64,000 bases of DNA from the NCBI RefSeq assembly GCF_030823375.1, contig NZ_JAUSXB010000001.1:3596001-3660000 (forward strand), read 5' to 3'. This document shows positions 25,459-34,203 of this stretch, in pieces. Made by a program: the position numbers and the translations under genes. The stretch comes from Pseudarthrobacter siccitolerans. GTDB lineage: Bacteria; Actinomycetota; Actinomycetes; Actinomycetales; Micrococcaceae. Numbering within the stretch: the stretch's first letter is position 1; every line of letters starts with the position of its first letter. Below the pieces are notes generated by a model. The model saw only the letters and a list, made by a program, of their open reading frames with translations. It was not told the DNA's origin and ran no database searches.

Positions 25459-26448
25459 ATGGCCAACAATGGTCGCCGATCGGTTAAAGCGAAGAAGGGC
25501 CCAACCATCGGGACCGGTGGCCATGGCCGCAAGGCCCTGGAAGGCAAGGGACCCACGCCCAAGGCGGAGGACCGCCCGTACCACAAAGCACACAAGGCCA
25601 AGCAGCTCTCCGAGCGCTCCGCGGCCAAGCGCGGCACCGGGGCACGCAGCGCCGGTGCAGCAAAGTCCGGTCCCAAGGGGCGTGCCACCGAAGAAGTGGT
25701 CACGGGCCGGAACTCCGTGGTGGAGGCGCTCCGGGCAGGCATTCCCGCCAAAGCCCTGCACGTTGCCATCCGCATCGAAATGGACGACCGAGTTAAGGAA
25801 TCCCTGAAGCTTGCCGCCGAGCGCGGCATCCCCCTGATGGAGACCGGCAAGCCTGAACTGGACCGGATGACGGACGACGCCGTCCACCAGGGCCTGGTGC
25901 TCCAGATTCCGCCCTACGAGTACCAGGACGCCTACGAGCTCGCCGAGGACACTGTGGCGAAGTGGAAGAAGGGCCACGTCGCCAACGCACCGCTCTTCGT
26001 CGCCCTGGACGGCATCACGGACCCCCGCAACCTGGGCGCGATCATCCGCTCCGTTTCCGCCTTCAGCGGCCACGGCGTGATCGTGCCGGAGCGCCGCTCA
26101 GTGGGCGTCACCGCCTCCGCCTGGAAGACCAGCGCCGGGGCGGCCGTGCGTGTTCCCGTGGCCCGCGCCTCCAACCTCAACAGCGCGTTGAAGCAGTTCA
26201 AGAACATGGGCATCTTTGTCCTGGGCCTGGACGGCGACGGCGACGTGTCACTTCCCGACCTGACGCTCGCCACCGAACCGGTGTGCATTGTGGTGGGTTC
26301 GGAAGGCAAGGGCCTCAGCCGGCTAGTCCGCGAAAACTGCGACCAGATCGTGTCGATCCCCATTGACTCGGCCATGGAATCCCTGAACGCCTCCATGGCC
26401 GTGGGCATCTCACTGTACGAAGTGTCCCGCCAGCGCGCGGCAAAATAG
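25459..26448 (+). CDS. rlmB: 23S rRNA (guanosine-2251-2'-O)-methyltransferase
   Basis: SPOUT methyltransferase that modifies G2251 in the ribosomal P loop, 329 residues. The first 80 residues are a basic Lys/Arg-rich, disordered extension typical of actinobacterial forms. An L30e-like substrate-binding domain follows (about 80-165). The catalytic knot shows motif 1 LDGITDPRNLGAIIRS, motif 2 VCIVVGSEGKGLSRL and motif 3 SIPIDSAMESLNASMAVGI. The start is ATG 25459 after AAGGGTGG; the frame is open upstream but without a site. Confidence 0.93.
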   Translation: MANNGRRSVKAKKGPTIGTGGHGRKALEGKGPTPKAEDRPYHKAHKAKQLSERSAAKRGTGARSAGAAKSGPKGRATEEVVTGRNSVVEALRAGIPAKALHVAIRIEMDDRVKESLKLAAERGIPLMETGKPELDRMTDDAVHQGLVLQIPPYEYQDAYELAEDTVAKWKKGHVANAPLFVALDGITDPRNLGAIIRSVSAFSGHGVIVPERRSVGVTASAWKTSAGAAVRVPVARASNLNSALKQFKNMGIFVLGLDGDGDVSLPDLTLATEPVCIVVGSEGKGLSRLVRENCDQIVSIPIDSAMESLNASMAVGISLYEVSRQRAAK

Positions 26449-26474
26449 CAGGTCCGGTGGCGGCTAGGATTTAG

Positions 26475-28607
26475 ATGATGGCCATGCCGCTTTTTGACAC
26501 TGCTGCGTCCACCACGGACGCCTCTATGGCGCTTCCGCTCGGTGTCAGTGTCCCGCGCCCGGACGTGGCCCGGGTTGGTCTAACGAGCAACGGAAAGGCA
26601 TCCGCGGCGCAGGCCAACGTGGCCTGCTACGCCCCGGGTGTCCGCAACCTGGAAATTGTCTACAAGGCTCCCGGCGGCGATTGGCGTGTCCAAGCACTGC
26701 CCAATGTGAGCCAGGGCGTCCATCACGGGTTGGTGGACAACCTGCCGTACGGCTCGCGGTATGGCTTCCGTGAAGCAGCGGCGGGGCATTCCCTGCCGGT
26801 GGCTGTGCCCGCCGGCGGCATTGACGACGACGGCCGGCAGCCGCTGCTGCTGGACCCCTATGGCCGTGCGGTGGACCAGTCTGACGGTTTCCTGACGAGC
26901 GTACGGATGGCCGGCGACTTCGACTGGGGGCAGGACGCGCGGCTGAAGCTGCCGTGGCGGGACACCATCGTTTATGAGGCGCATGTCCGCGGGCAGAGCA
27001 TGCTCCACCCGGACGTGCCCGAAGAACTCCGCGGAACGTACGCCGGCCTGGCACACCCTGCCATCCTGGAGCACCTCAAAAGCCTCGGCATCACGTCCGT
27101 CCAGCTGCTGCCCGTGCACTTCCACCTGGATGAGCCGCACCTGCAGGACCTGGGCCTGACCAATTACTGGGGTTACAACACCGCCGCCTTTTTCGCCCCG
27201 CACCCCGGCTACGCCACCAAGGCTGCGCAGGAAGCCGGCCCCCAGGCTGTCCAGGATGAGTTCAAGGGCATGGTCAAGGCGCTGCATGGCGCCGGGCTGG
27301 AAGTCATCCTCGATGTGGTCTACAACCACACGGCTGAGGGCGGCGCCGATGGCCCGGCGATCAGCTTCCGCGGCCTGGGGGAGGACAAGTACTACCGCAC
27401 CGACGGGCACGGCAAGTACGTGGACACCACCGGCTGCGGCAACAGCCTGGACTTTTCCCAGCCCCGTGTGGTCCAGCTGGTCCTGGACTCCTTGCGGCAC
27501 TGGGTGGATGAGTTCCACATCGACGGCTTCCGGTTTGACCTGGCAGTGACGCTCTGCCGGAATGCGGCCAACGAGTTCGATCCGAAGCACCCGTTCCTGG
27601 TTGATATCGCAGCGGATCCGGTTTTGGCCGATGTGAAGCTTATTGCCGAACCTTGGGATGTGGGTTACGGCGGGTGGCAGACCGGGCGGTTCCCGGCGGG
27701 CTGGGCGGACTGGAATGATCATTTCCGGGACGCCGTACGCTCCTTCTGGCTGGCCGACCGGGCTGCCCTGGAGTCCGGCGGCCAGGGTGGTTCGGTTTCC
27801 AGGCTCGCGGACGTCCTGTCCGGTTCCGCAGCCCTCTTTGCCGCCTCCGGCCGTTCCCGCCTGGCCTCGCTGAATTACATCGCCTCCCACGACGGCTTCA
27901 CCATGAATGATCTCGTTTCCTATGACCGGAAGCACAACGAGGCCAACGGCGAGCAGAACCGGGACGGGCACGGCGACAACCGCAGCTACAACCACGGTTT
28001 CGAAGGCCCCACCGAGGACGGCCTGGTCCTGGCCAGGCGTGCGCAGTCGCGCCGCAACCTCATGGCCTCGCTGATGGTTTCCCTGGGCGTCCCTATGATC
28101 ACGGCCGGCGACGAACTGGCGCGGACGCAGCAGGGTAACAACAACGCCTATTGCCAGGACAACGCCATCGCCTGGCTGGACTGGACCAGGACGCCGGAAT
28201 CGCATGAGATGCTCCGGAGCACCAAGCGGTACATCCGCCTGCGCAAGGAGTTCCTGGCCGCACAGCCCAGCGACTTCCCGGTGCGGGACGAACAGTCCTA
28301 CCTCTACTGGTTCGACCAGGCCGGCCAGCCCATGTCCATGGAACGCTGGCACGATCCGCAGGACCGTGTCATGCAGCTCCTGCTCGGCTCCGACGACGGC
28401 ACCCTGGCCGGCCTGGTGGTGGTGAACGGCAGTACGTCCGACGTGGAGATCACCCTGCCCCGGATCATTGCGGAGGGCGCTCCGCACCGGATGTTCGAGC
28501 TGCGTCTGACCACCTCGCCGCTGCATGAGCTCCGGCAGGGGATCCGGGTTTCGTCGGGGGAGAAGGACCTCGTCGAAGCCAACTCCATGAACATTTACCG
28601 CACGTAG
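26475..28607 (+). CDS. glgX: Glycogen debranching enzyme GlgX
   Basis: Isoamylase-type GH13 enzyme that removes alpha-1,6 branches from limit dextrins, cytosolic, 710 residues. N-terminal carbohydrate-binding domain (about 20-140). The barrel shows VVYNHTAEG, the nucleophile Asp at about 354 (GFRFDLA), the acid Glu at about 391 (IAEPWDVG) and ASHDGFTMNDL, with the GlgX landmark NNAYCQDNAIAWLDW. ATGs at 26475, 26478 and 26484 are alternatives for the start. It works with GlgP downstream. A long open frame on the opposite strand is a compositional mirror. Confidence 0.93.
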   Translation: MMAMPLFDTAASTTDASMALPLGVSVPRPDVARVGLTSNGKASAAQANVACYAPGVRNLEIVYKAPGGDWRVQALPNVSQGVHHGLVDNLPYGSRYGFREAAAGHSLPVAVPAGGIDDDGRQPLLLDPYGRAVDQSDGFLTSVRMAGDFDWGQDARLKLPWRDTIVYEAHVRGQSMLHPDVPEELRGTYAGLAHPAILEHLKSLGITSVQLLPVHFHLDEPHLQDLGLTNYWGYNTAAFFAPHPGYATKAAQEAGPQAVQDEFKGMVKALHGAGLEVILDVVYNHTAEGGADGPAISFRGLGEDKYYRTDGHGKYVDTTGCGNSLDFSQPRVVQLVLDSLRHWVDEFHIDGFRFDLAVTLCRNAANEFDPKHPFLVDIAADPVLADVKLIAEPWDVGYGGWQTGRFPAGWADWNDHFRDAVRSFWLADRAALESGGQGGSVSRLADVLSGSAALFAASGRSRLASLNYIASHDGFTMNDLVSYDRKHNEANGEQNRDGHGDNRSYNHGFEGPTEDGLVLARRAQSRRNLMASLMVSLGVPMITAGDELARTQQGNNNAYCQDNAIAWLDWTRTPESHEMLRSTKRYIRLRKEFLAAQPSDFPVRDEQSYLYWFDQAGQPMSMERWHDPQDRVMQLLLGSDDGTLAGLVVVNGSTSDVEITLPRIIAEGAPHRMFELRLTTSPLHELRQGIRVSSGEKDLVEANSMNIYRT

Positions 28608-28626
28608 TCCACCGGAGAACAACACC

Positions 28627-29133
28627 ATGCGCAACCGCAACACCCTGTCCTTGCTGCTGGGTGCGCTCCTGGTGCTGGTGCTGCTGGCGTTCGGCGGCAC
28701 CGGCGTCCTGGGCCAGCTGACGCAAAATACGACGCCGGGGGGCACCTCGAGCGCCGAGGCCCCGCCCTCGACCCTCACGTCTTCTGTGCCGGCGCCGCCT
28801 GTGTCCCAAGCGGCGCCACCTGAAGCGTCCGCGCGTGGGAACCCGTCGGACCTGTCGGAGGTGCGTGAGTCAGAGCTTCCTGCCGAAGGCCGCGGCACCC
28901 TCGCCCTGATCCGGGCCGGGGGTCCCTTCCGTTACAGTCAGGACGGCCAGCCGTTTGGGAACTTCGAGCGGATCCTGCCGCGGAAGGACCGGGGCTACTA
29001 CCGGGAGTACACCGTGCCCACGCCGGACGAATCAGACCGTGGAGCCCGGCGCATCGTGGCCGGCAACGGCGGGGAGAAGTACTACACGGATGATCACTAC
29101 GGGACATTTCGATTCATAGCGGAAGGCAGTTAG
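28627..29133 (+). CDS. Secreted/anchored barnase-type ribonuclease
   Basis: Microbial RNase (N1/T1/barnase family), 168 residues. An N-terminal hydrophobic signal or anchor (LSLLLGALLVLVLLAF, about 7-22) is followed by a 45-residue Pro/Ser/Thr linker. The enzyme domain occupies about 82-168: NFERILPRKDRGYYREYTVPTP holds the catalytic Glu, ARRIVAG the Arg and TDDHYGTF the His. The product cleaves RNA after guanosine and would be toxic inside the cell. The barstar-type inhibitor starts 8 bases downstream, so this is a toxin-immunity pair. The role may be nutrient scavenging or competition. Confidence 0.88.
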   Translation: MRNRNTLSLLLGALLVLVLLAFGGTGVLGQLTQNTTPGGTSSAEAPPSTLTSSVPAPPVSQAAPPEASARGNPSDLSEVRESELPAEGRGTLALIRAGGPFRYSQDGQPFGNFERILPRKDRGYYREYTVPTPDESDRGARRIVAGNGGEKYYTDDHYGTFRFIAEGS

Positions 29134-29141
29134 GCGAAACC

Positions 29142-29498
29142 ATGAAGATCTATTCCGGTGAGACCTGGACCTTGGAAGAGCTGCAGGAACAGGTGGTGGA
29201 CGCCGGGCGCCGCAGCCTGGTGGTCCCGGCCGCGGACAGCCGGAAGGCCGTCCTGGAAACCTTCGGGGAGGTCCTCAACTTCCCGGAACACTACGGGGTC
29301 AACCTGGATGCGCTGAACGATTCCCTGCACGACTTCGCGGACAGCATCACGGACAACGGCAACCCCCCGGTCACGGTCCTCTGGCAGGTGGCCGCGCCGT
29401 TCCGCGGCGACCGGTCCTTCGGGATCATCTGCGAGATCCTCCAGGACGCCGAGCGCTATGCCGGCAAGGACTTGGCCGTTACCGCGGTCCTGCTCTGA
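29142..29498 (+). CDS. Barstar-family ribonuclease inhibitor
   Basis: Cytosolic immunity protein of 118 residues for the barnase-like RNase upstream. It has the barstar pattern: N-terminal strand, helix with SRKAVLETFGEVLNFPEHYG, then NLDALNDSLHDF, where the family's two inhibitory Asp residues plug the RNase active site. A strand pair follows (VTVLWQVAAPF). It lies 8 bases after the RNase, so co-expression is expected. Its last codons (GTC CTG CTC TGA) form the first unit of a tandem array that continues past the stop. Confidence 0.88.
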   Translation: MKIYSGETWTLEELQEQVVDAGRRSLVVPAADSRKAVLETFGEVLNFPEHYGVNLDALNDSLHDFADSITDNGNPPVTVLWQVAAPFRGDRSFGIICEILQDAERYAGKDLAVTAVLL

Positions 29499-29593
29499 AC
29501 CCAGCCTGCTCTGAACCGGTCCTGCTCTGAACCCAGCCTGCTCTGAACCGGTCCTGCTCTGAACCGGTCCTACTGTGAGCCCGGCTCTGAACC
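29486..29593. repeat. 16-bp tandem array derived from the barstar 3' end
   Basis: Six 16-base units and a shortened seventh starting at 29486, 29502, 29518, 29534, 29550, 29566 and 29582. Two types alternate, GGTCCTGCTCTGAACC and CAGCCTGCTCTGAACC; the later units are degenerate. The first unit spans the barstar stop codon. The array fills the gap to the convergent ThDP enzyme gene. Confidence 0.85.
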
Positions 29594-29603
29594 CTGCCCG
29601 CCT

Positions 29604-31385
29604 TTAGCCGCGTTCCTCTTGCCGGGTGTAGGTTTCCAGCAGATCCAAGGCACGGCCGCCGCCGTCCTCCCCGGCAAGGGCCTTGCGCATGCTCTCCGCC
29701 TTCTCCTTGCCGCCCGGGAAGGGCGGCAGCAGCGGGACCTCGGGGTCAGTCAGAACGTCAATCACCACCGGCCGGTCTGCCGCGAAAGCGCGCTCCCAGG
29801 CATCCGCAAGCAGCTCAGGATCTTCCACCCGGATCCCGGTAAAGCCCAGCAGTTCGGCGTATCCGGCGAACGGAAAGTCCGGAAGCTCCTGGCTGTCCTT
29901 GAACCGCGGTTCGCCCTCGGACTCGCGCTGCTCCCACGTGACTTCGGTAAGCTCCCGGTTGTTGAAGACGCAGACGATGAACCGGGGGTCCTGCCACTGC
30001 CGCCAGCGGTGGGCCACCGTCACCAGTTCGGCGATCCCCGCCATCTGCATCGCGCCGTCCCCGGCCAGCGCCACCAGCGGCCGGTCCGGGTGCGCAAGCT
30101 TCGCCGCGATGCCGTACGGGATGGAGCAGCCCATGCTGGCCAGCGTGCCGGACAGGTGGGCCGGAACACCGGGCGGAAGCACCAGTTGGCGGGCGTACCA
30201 GTAAACGCAGCTGCCGACGTCGACACTTATCTGGGCATTGGCCGGCAGCCTGCCATTTAGTTCCCGCACCACCCGCTCCGGGTTCACCGGACTGGCCGGC
30301 ACGGCGGCGCGTTCCTCCGCCAGGGCGCGCCAGCGGACCACTTCCTGTTCGACGTCGTCCCGCCACTGTCCGCGCGAACGGGCCGTCAGCCGGGAGCTGA
30401 GCGCCTGGAGTGCGGCTGCCGCGTCGCCGGCAAGTCCCACTTCAACGGGGTACCGGTTGCCGATCTTCCGTTCGTCGATGTCGATCTGGACTGCGCGGGC
30501 GGCGCCAGGCGGGGGATAAAACTCCGTCCAGGGATCGTTCGATCCCACGATCAGCAGGGCGTCGCAGTTGCCCAGCAGGTGCGCGCTGGCCGTGGTGCCC
30601 AAATGTCCCATCGTGCCCACGGCGAACGGCAGGGTCTCGTCCACGTACGGCTTGCCCAAGAGGCTGGTGGCAATCCCGGCACCAAGCTGTTCCGCGATGG
30701 CCACCACTTCGGCGCCGGCATGCCGGGCGCCCTGGCCAACGAGAAGTGCCACCTTCTCCGCACCGTTAAGGATCGCGGCGGCGGCGTCCAGGTCTTCGGT
30801 GCGCGGGGTCTTGGCTGATGTGCTCCAGGACGGGGCGGTGACCACAACGCCGTGTTCCTGCTGCAGCTCCGGCGCGGGTGCGGACTGGATGTCGTGGGGC
30901 AGGATCACCACGCACGGGGATGAGGTGGCCTTTGCCGTCCGGAAGGCACGGTCCAGGACCATGGGCAGCTGCTCCGGGGCGTTGACCTGCTGCACGTACT
31001 GGGCGGCAACATCCTTGAAGAGAACGGTGAGCTCGATTTCCTGCATGTAGGCCGAGCCCAGCACTGTCCGGCTTTGCTGTCCCACGATTGCCACCACCGG
31101 CACACCGTCGAGCTTTGCGTCGTAGAGGCCGTTCAGCAGGTGGACGGCCCCAGGTCCCTGGGTGGAGGTGACTACTCCCACCCCGCCGGTGTACTTCGCG
31201 TGGCCCACCGCCATAAAGGCCGCGGTTTCCTCGTGCCGGGCCTGAACGAATTCCACGCGGCCTCCGGCCCGGCGGAGGGCGCCCATAAAACCGTTGATCC
31301 CGTCGCCGCTGTAACCGAAAACACGGCTGACGCCCCATGTTTCCAGCCGTTCCACAACCAGGTCTGCCACGGTGCGGTCGTTCAT
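29604..31385 (-). CDS. ThDP-dependent enzyme, pyruvate oxidase (PoxB)-like
   Basis: Thiamine diphosphate enzyme of 593 residues with the three-domain acetolactate synthase/pyruvate oxidase layout. Activating Glu in QARHEETAAFMA (about 53), FAD/nucleotide domain in the middle (about 185-330), and the ThDP motif GDGAMQMAG ending in NN. The family oxidises or decarboxylates pyruvate, often to acetate with quinone as acceptor. A C-terminal membrane-binding helix is not obvious, so it may be a relative rather than PoxB itself. The start has AGGAGG 6 bases before the ATG at 31385. It lies 43 bases after glgP on the same strand. Confidence 0.82.
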   Translation of the reverse strand: MNDRTVADLVVERLETWGVSRVFGYSGDGINGFMGALRRAGGRVEFVQARHEETAAFMAVGHAKYTGGVGVVTSTQGPGAVHLLNGLYDAKLDGVPVVAIVGQQSRTVLGSAYMQEIELTVLFKDVAAQYVQQVNAPEQLPMVLDRAFRTAKATSSPCVVILPHDIQSAPAPELQQEHGVVVTAPSWSTSAKTPRTEDLDAAAAILNGAEKVALLVGQGARHAGAEVVAIAEQLGAGIATSLLGKPYVDETLPFAVGTMGHLGTTASAHLLGNCDALLIVGSNDPWTEFYPPPGAARAVQIDIDERKIGNRYPVEVGLAGDAAAALQALSSRLTARSRGQWRDDVEQEVVRWRALAEERAAVPASPVNPERVVRELNGRLPANAQISVDVGSCVYWYARQLVLPPGVPAHLSGTLASMGCSIPYGIAAKLAHPDRPLVALAGDGAMQMAGIAELVTVAHRWRQWQDPRFIVCVFNNRELTEVTWEQRESEGEPRFKDSQELPDFPFAGYAELLGFTGIRVEDPELLADAWERAFAADRPVVIDVLTDPEVPLLPPFPGGKEKAESMRKALAGEDGGGRALDLLETYTRQEERG

Positions 31386-31428
31386 GGTTCCTCCTGCTGC
31401 GTTCAGCCCTGCGGGTCGGGCTTAGGTC

Positions 31429-34050
31429 TTACGCGTTGACGATCAGTCCCAGTTCGGCCTTGGACGCGAGCGCGTCATGCTGCGGCAGTACACGCACGGT
31501 GTAGCCGAAGGACCCTGAGCGGTCGATCACCAGCGAGCCGCTGAACAGGTGCCGGCCGCTGCCCAGGTCTTCCTGGACCTTGAGTTCCATCACGGTGATC
31601 TCTGCCAGCGTGTCGCTTTCCTCGGCCCGGCCGTAGGCTACTTCCACGCTCACGTCCTCGGGAGTGAGGCTGTGCAGGGCCACGTAGGCGTTGACCTGGA
31701 GCGTGTCGCCGATCTGCGGGTCTTCGGAAACACCCACCGAGTCAACGTGCTCCACATGCACGTGAGGCCAGGCGGAGCGGACGTTTGCCGTCCAGGTTGC
31801 GAGGCTGCGCGCCTGCGAGTACGAGTTCGCGCCGGCACTCCGGCCTGCCTCCGCCGCCGGGCGGTAGAGGATGTTCACATAGTCGCGCAGCATGCGCTCG
31901 GCCGAAACCTGCGGCCCAAGGTGCGAAAGCGTGTGCTTGATCATTGATACCCAGTGTGTGGGCACCTTCTCTGTGGCCGACGTCGTGGACGGACCTGCGG
32001 CCCCCGCGTCTTCGGACACCGTGTTGCCGTAGAAGCGCGGAGCAACCTGGGTCTCAAGGAGCTCGTAGAGGGCCGCGGCCTCGATATCGTCACGTTCGTC
32101 CGGCGACGCGCCGTTGTTGGCGGTGGGAATCGCCCAGCCGTTCTCGCCGTCGTACATCTCATCCCACCAGCCGTCCATGACGGAAAGGTTCAGCGAGCCG
32201 TTCAGGGCGGCCTTCATGCCGGACGTTCCGCAGGCCTCAAGCGGCCGGAGCGGGTTGTTCAACCACACGTCGCACCCCGGGAACAGGGTGCGTGCCATCG
32301 CGATGTCGTAATTTGGCAGGAAGGCGATGCGGTGGCGGACCTCAGGATCATCCGTGAAGCGGACCAGGTCCTGGATCATCTTCTTGCCCGCATCGTCAGC
32401 GGGGTGGGACTTGCCGGCAATGACCAGCTGGATGGGGTGTTCCTTGTGCAGGAGCAGTGCCTTGAGCCGTTTGGGCTCGCGCAACATCAGGGTGAGGCGC
32501 TTGTACGTGGGAACACGGCGGGCGAACCCGATGGTGAGCACGTCCGGGTCCAGCACGTTGTCCGTCCAGCCCAACTCGGCGTCGGCGGCGCCGCGCTTCT
32601 TCCAAGCGGCGCGCAGCCGCTTGCGGACGTCCTCCACCAGGGCGGCGCGCATTTCGCGGCGCAGCGCCCAGACATCGGCGTCGCTGACGTTATAGGCGAG
32701 GTCCCAGCGGCCGTGGGCTTCCGCTTCGCTGCCGAACTGGTCCCGGGCGAGCTTGGAAATCCGGCTGTCCACCCAGGTGGGCACGTGCACGCCGTTGGTC
32801 ACGGACGTGATGGGCACCTCGGAGTGGTCGAACCCGGGCCACAGGGCCGAGAACATGCCGCGCGACACTTCACCGTGCAACTTCGCCACGCCGTTCGCCC
32901 GCTGGGCCAGCCGGAGGCCCATCACTGCCATGTTGAATACTGATGGGTTGCCGTCGGCGTAGTTTTCCCGGCCCAGTTCCAGGATCCGGTCCACGGGCAC
33001 GGCCGGTGCCAGGCCAGCTTGGAAGAAATGGTGGATCTGGGCGATTTCGAACCGGTCAATGCCCGCGGGCACCGGCGTATGGGTGGTGAAGACGGTGGAG
33101 GCGCGGCCGGCCGCCAGTGCCTCATCAAAGGTGAGCTTCTCGTCCCCGGCCATCAGTTCCTGAATGCGTTCGATGCCCAGGAAACCGGCATGGCCCTCAT
33201 TGGTGTGGAACACCTCCGGGGCTACAGTCCCCGTCAGCTTCTGGAATGCGCGGAGTGCCTTGACCCCGCCCATGCCCAGCAGGAGTTCCTGCTGCAGCCG
33301 GTGGTCCCCGCCGCCGCCGTAGAGGCGGTCGGTGATGCTGCGGGCCGCTTCGTCATTGCCAGGGACGTTGGAGTCCAGGAGCAACAGCGGGACACGCCCG
33401 ACGTCGGCACGCCAGATGTGAGCCAGCAGGCGGCGGTTGTTGGGAAGGGGCAACGAGACCTGCAGCGGCCGGCCGTTGCCGTCCGGGGAAGGCTCGCGGA
33501 GGAGGGTCAGCGGCAATCCGTCCGGATCCAGGACCGGGTACGTTTCCTGCTGCCAGGCGTCGCGGGAGAGTGACTGCTTAAAGTATCCGGCCTGGTACAG
33601 CAGGCCAACACCGATCAGGGGCACGCCCAGGTCCGACGCCGCCTTCAGGTGGTCGCCGGCCAGGATGCCCAGGCCGCCGGAGTACTGCGGAAGGACTTCG
33701 GTGATGCCGAACTCGGGGGAGAAGTAGGCAATCGCAGCCGGCGCGTCCGGGCCCAGGCCCTGATACCAGCGCGGCTCCTCAAGGTACCGGTCAAGATCTT
33801 CTTCGGCGGCCCGGACGCGTTCCACCACGGACTGGTCCGCGGCAAGCTGCTGCAGCTCTTCGCGGCTGACCAGGCCCAGGAAGCCGACGGGATCCTCGCC
33901 GCTTTCGGTCCAGAGGCGGGGGTTCAGCCCGGCAAAGAGATCACGGGTGGGACGGTGCCATGACCAGCGTAAATTGCTGGCCAGCCGGGCCAGCGGGCGG
34001 ATCGGCTCAGGGAGGACTGTACGGACCGTAAATCTGCGGATTGCCTTCAC
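31429..34050 (-). CDS. glgP: Alpha-glucan (glycogen) phosphorylase
   Basis: GT35 PLP enzyme releasing glucose-1-phosphate from alpha-glucan chain ends, 873 residues. The N-terminus begins (M)KAIRRFTVRTVLPE at GTG 34050, matching homologues. The frame is open to 34173, but the extra 41 residues look non-coding. It shows LRWSWHRPTRDLF, YFSPEFGI, EGHAGFLGIERI, the PLP/substrate region RVPTYKRLTL and EACGTSGMKAALNGSLNLS. It is the shorter, non-allosteric actinobacterial type. It is divergent from the glgE operon, with a 153-base gap holding both promoters. Confidence 0.92.
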   Translation of the reverse strand: MKAIRRFTVRTVLPEPIRPLARLASNLRWSWHRPTRDLFAGLNPRLWTESGEDPVGFLGLVSREELQQLAADQSVVERVRAAEEDLDRYLEEPRWYQGLGPDAPAAIAYFSPEFGITEVLPQYSGGLGILAGDHLKAASDLGVPLIGVGLLYQAGYFKQSLSRDAWQQETYPVLDPDGLPLTLLREPSPDGNGRPLQVSLPLPNNRRLLAHIWRADVGRVPLLLLDSNVPGNDEAARSITDRLYGGGGDHRLQQELLLGMGGVKALRAFQKLTGTVAPEVFHTNEGHAGFLGIERIQELMAGDEKLTFDEALAAGRASTVFTTHTPVPAGIDRFEIAQIHHFFQAGLAPAVPVDRILELGRENYADGNPSVFNMAVMGLRLAQRANGVAKLHGEVSRGMFSALWPGFDHSEVPITSVTNGVHVPTWVDSRISKLARDQFGSEAEAHGRWDLAYNVSDADVWALRREMRAALVEDVRKRLRAAWKKRGAADAELGWTDNVLDPDVLTIGFARRVPTYKRLTLMLREPKRLKALLLHKEHPIQLVIAGKSHPADDAGKKMIQDLVRFTDDPEVRHRIAFLPNYDIAMARTLFPGCDVWLNNPLRPLEACGTSGMKAALNGSLNLSVMDGWWDEMYDGENGWAIPTANNGASPDERDDIEAAALYELLETQVAPRFYGNTVSEDAGAAGPSTTSATEKVPTHWVSMIKHTLSHLGPQVSAERMLRDYVNILYRPAAEAGRSAGANSYSQARSLATWTANVRSAWPHVHVEHVDSVGVSEDPQIGDTLQVNAYVALHSLTPEDVSVEVAYGRAEESDTLAEITVMELKVQEDLGSGRHLFSGSLVIDRSGSFGYTVRVLPQHDALASKAELGLIVNA

Positions 34051-34203
34051 CTGCGTCACACTAACGGACAACATGCACAGCCGGAACCAGCTTTGGGTTT
34101 CTTTTGGGTAAATGACTGTTGGCGTCCAGGAAATGACGCGAACCGCAACAAAATTAGTGAGCAGGCTTAGCAATCTCCGTCATTTCTCGCTAACGTCGAG
34201 GCT

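Noticed and set aside
26580..28898. A 772-codon open frame on the minus strand opposite glgX
   Set aside because: Its sequence has no family motifs, its composition follows from the G/C-rich third codons of glgX, and the plus strand encodes a complete GlgX. It is a mirror frame.
29486..29593. Repeat array considered as a CRISPR
   Set aside because: Units are 16 bases and directly abutting, without spacers, and the first overlaps the barstar gene. No cas genes are present.
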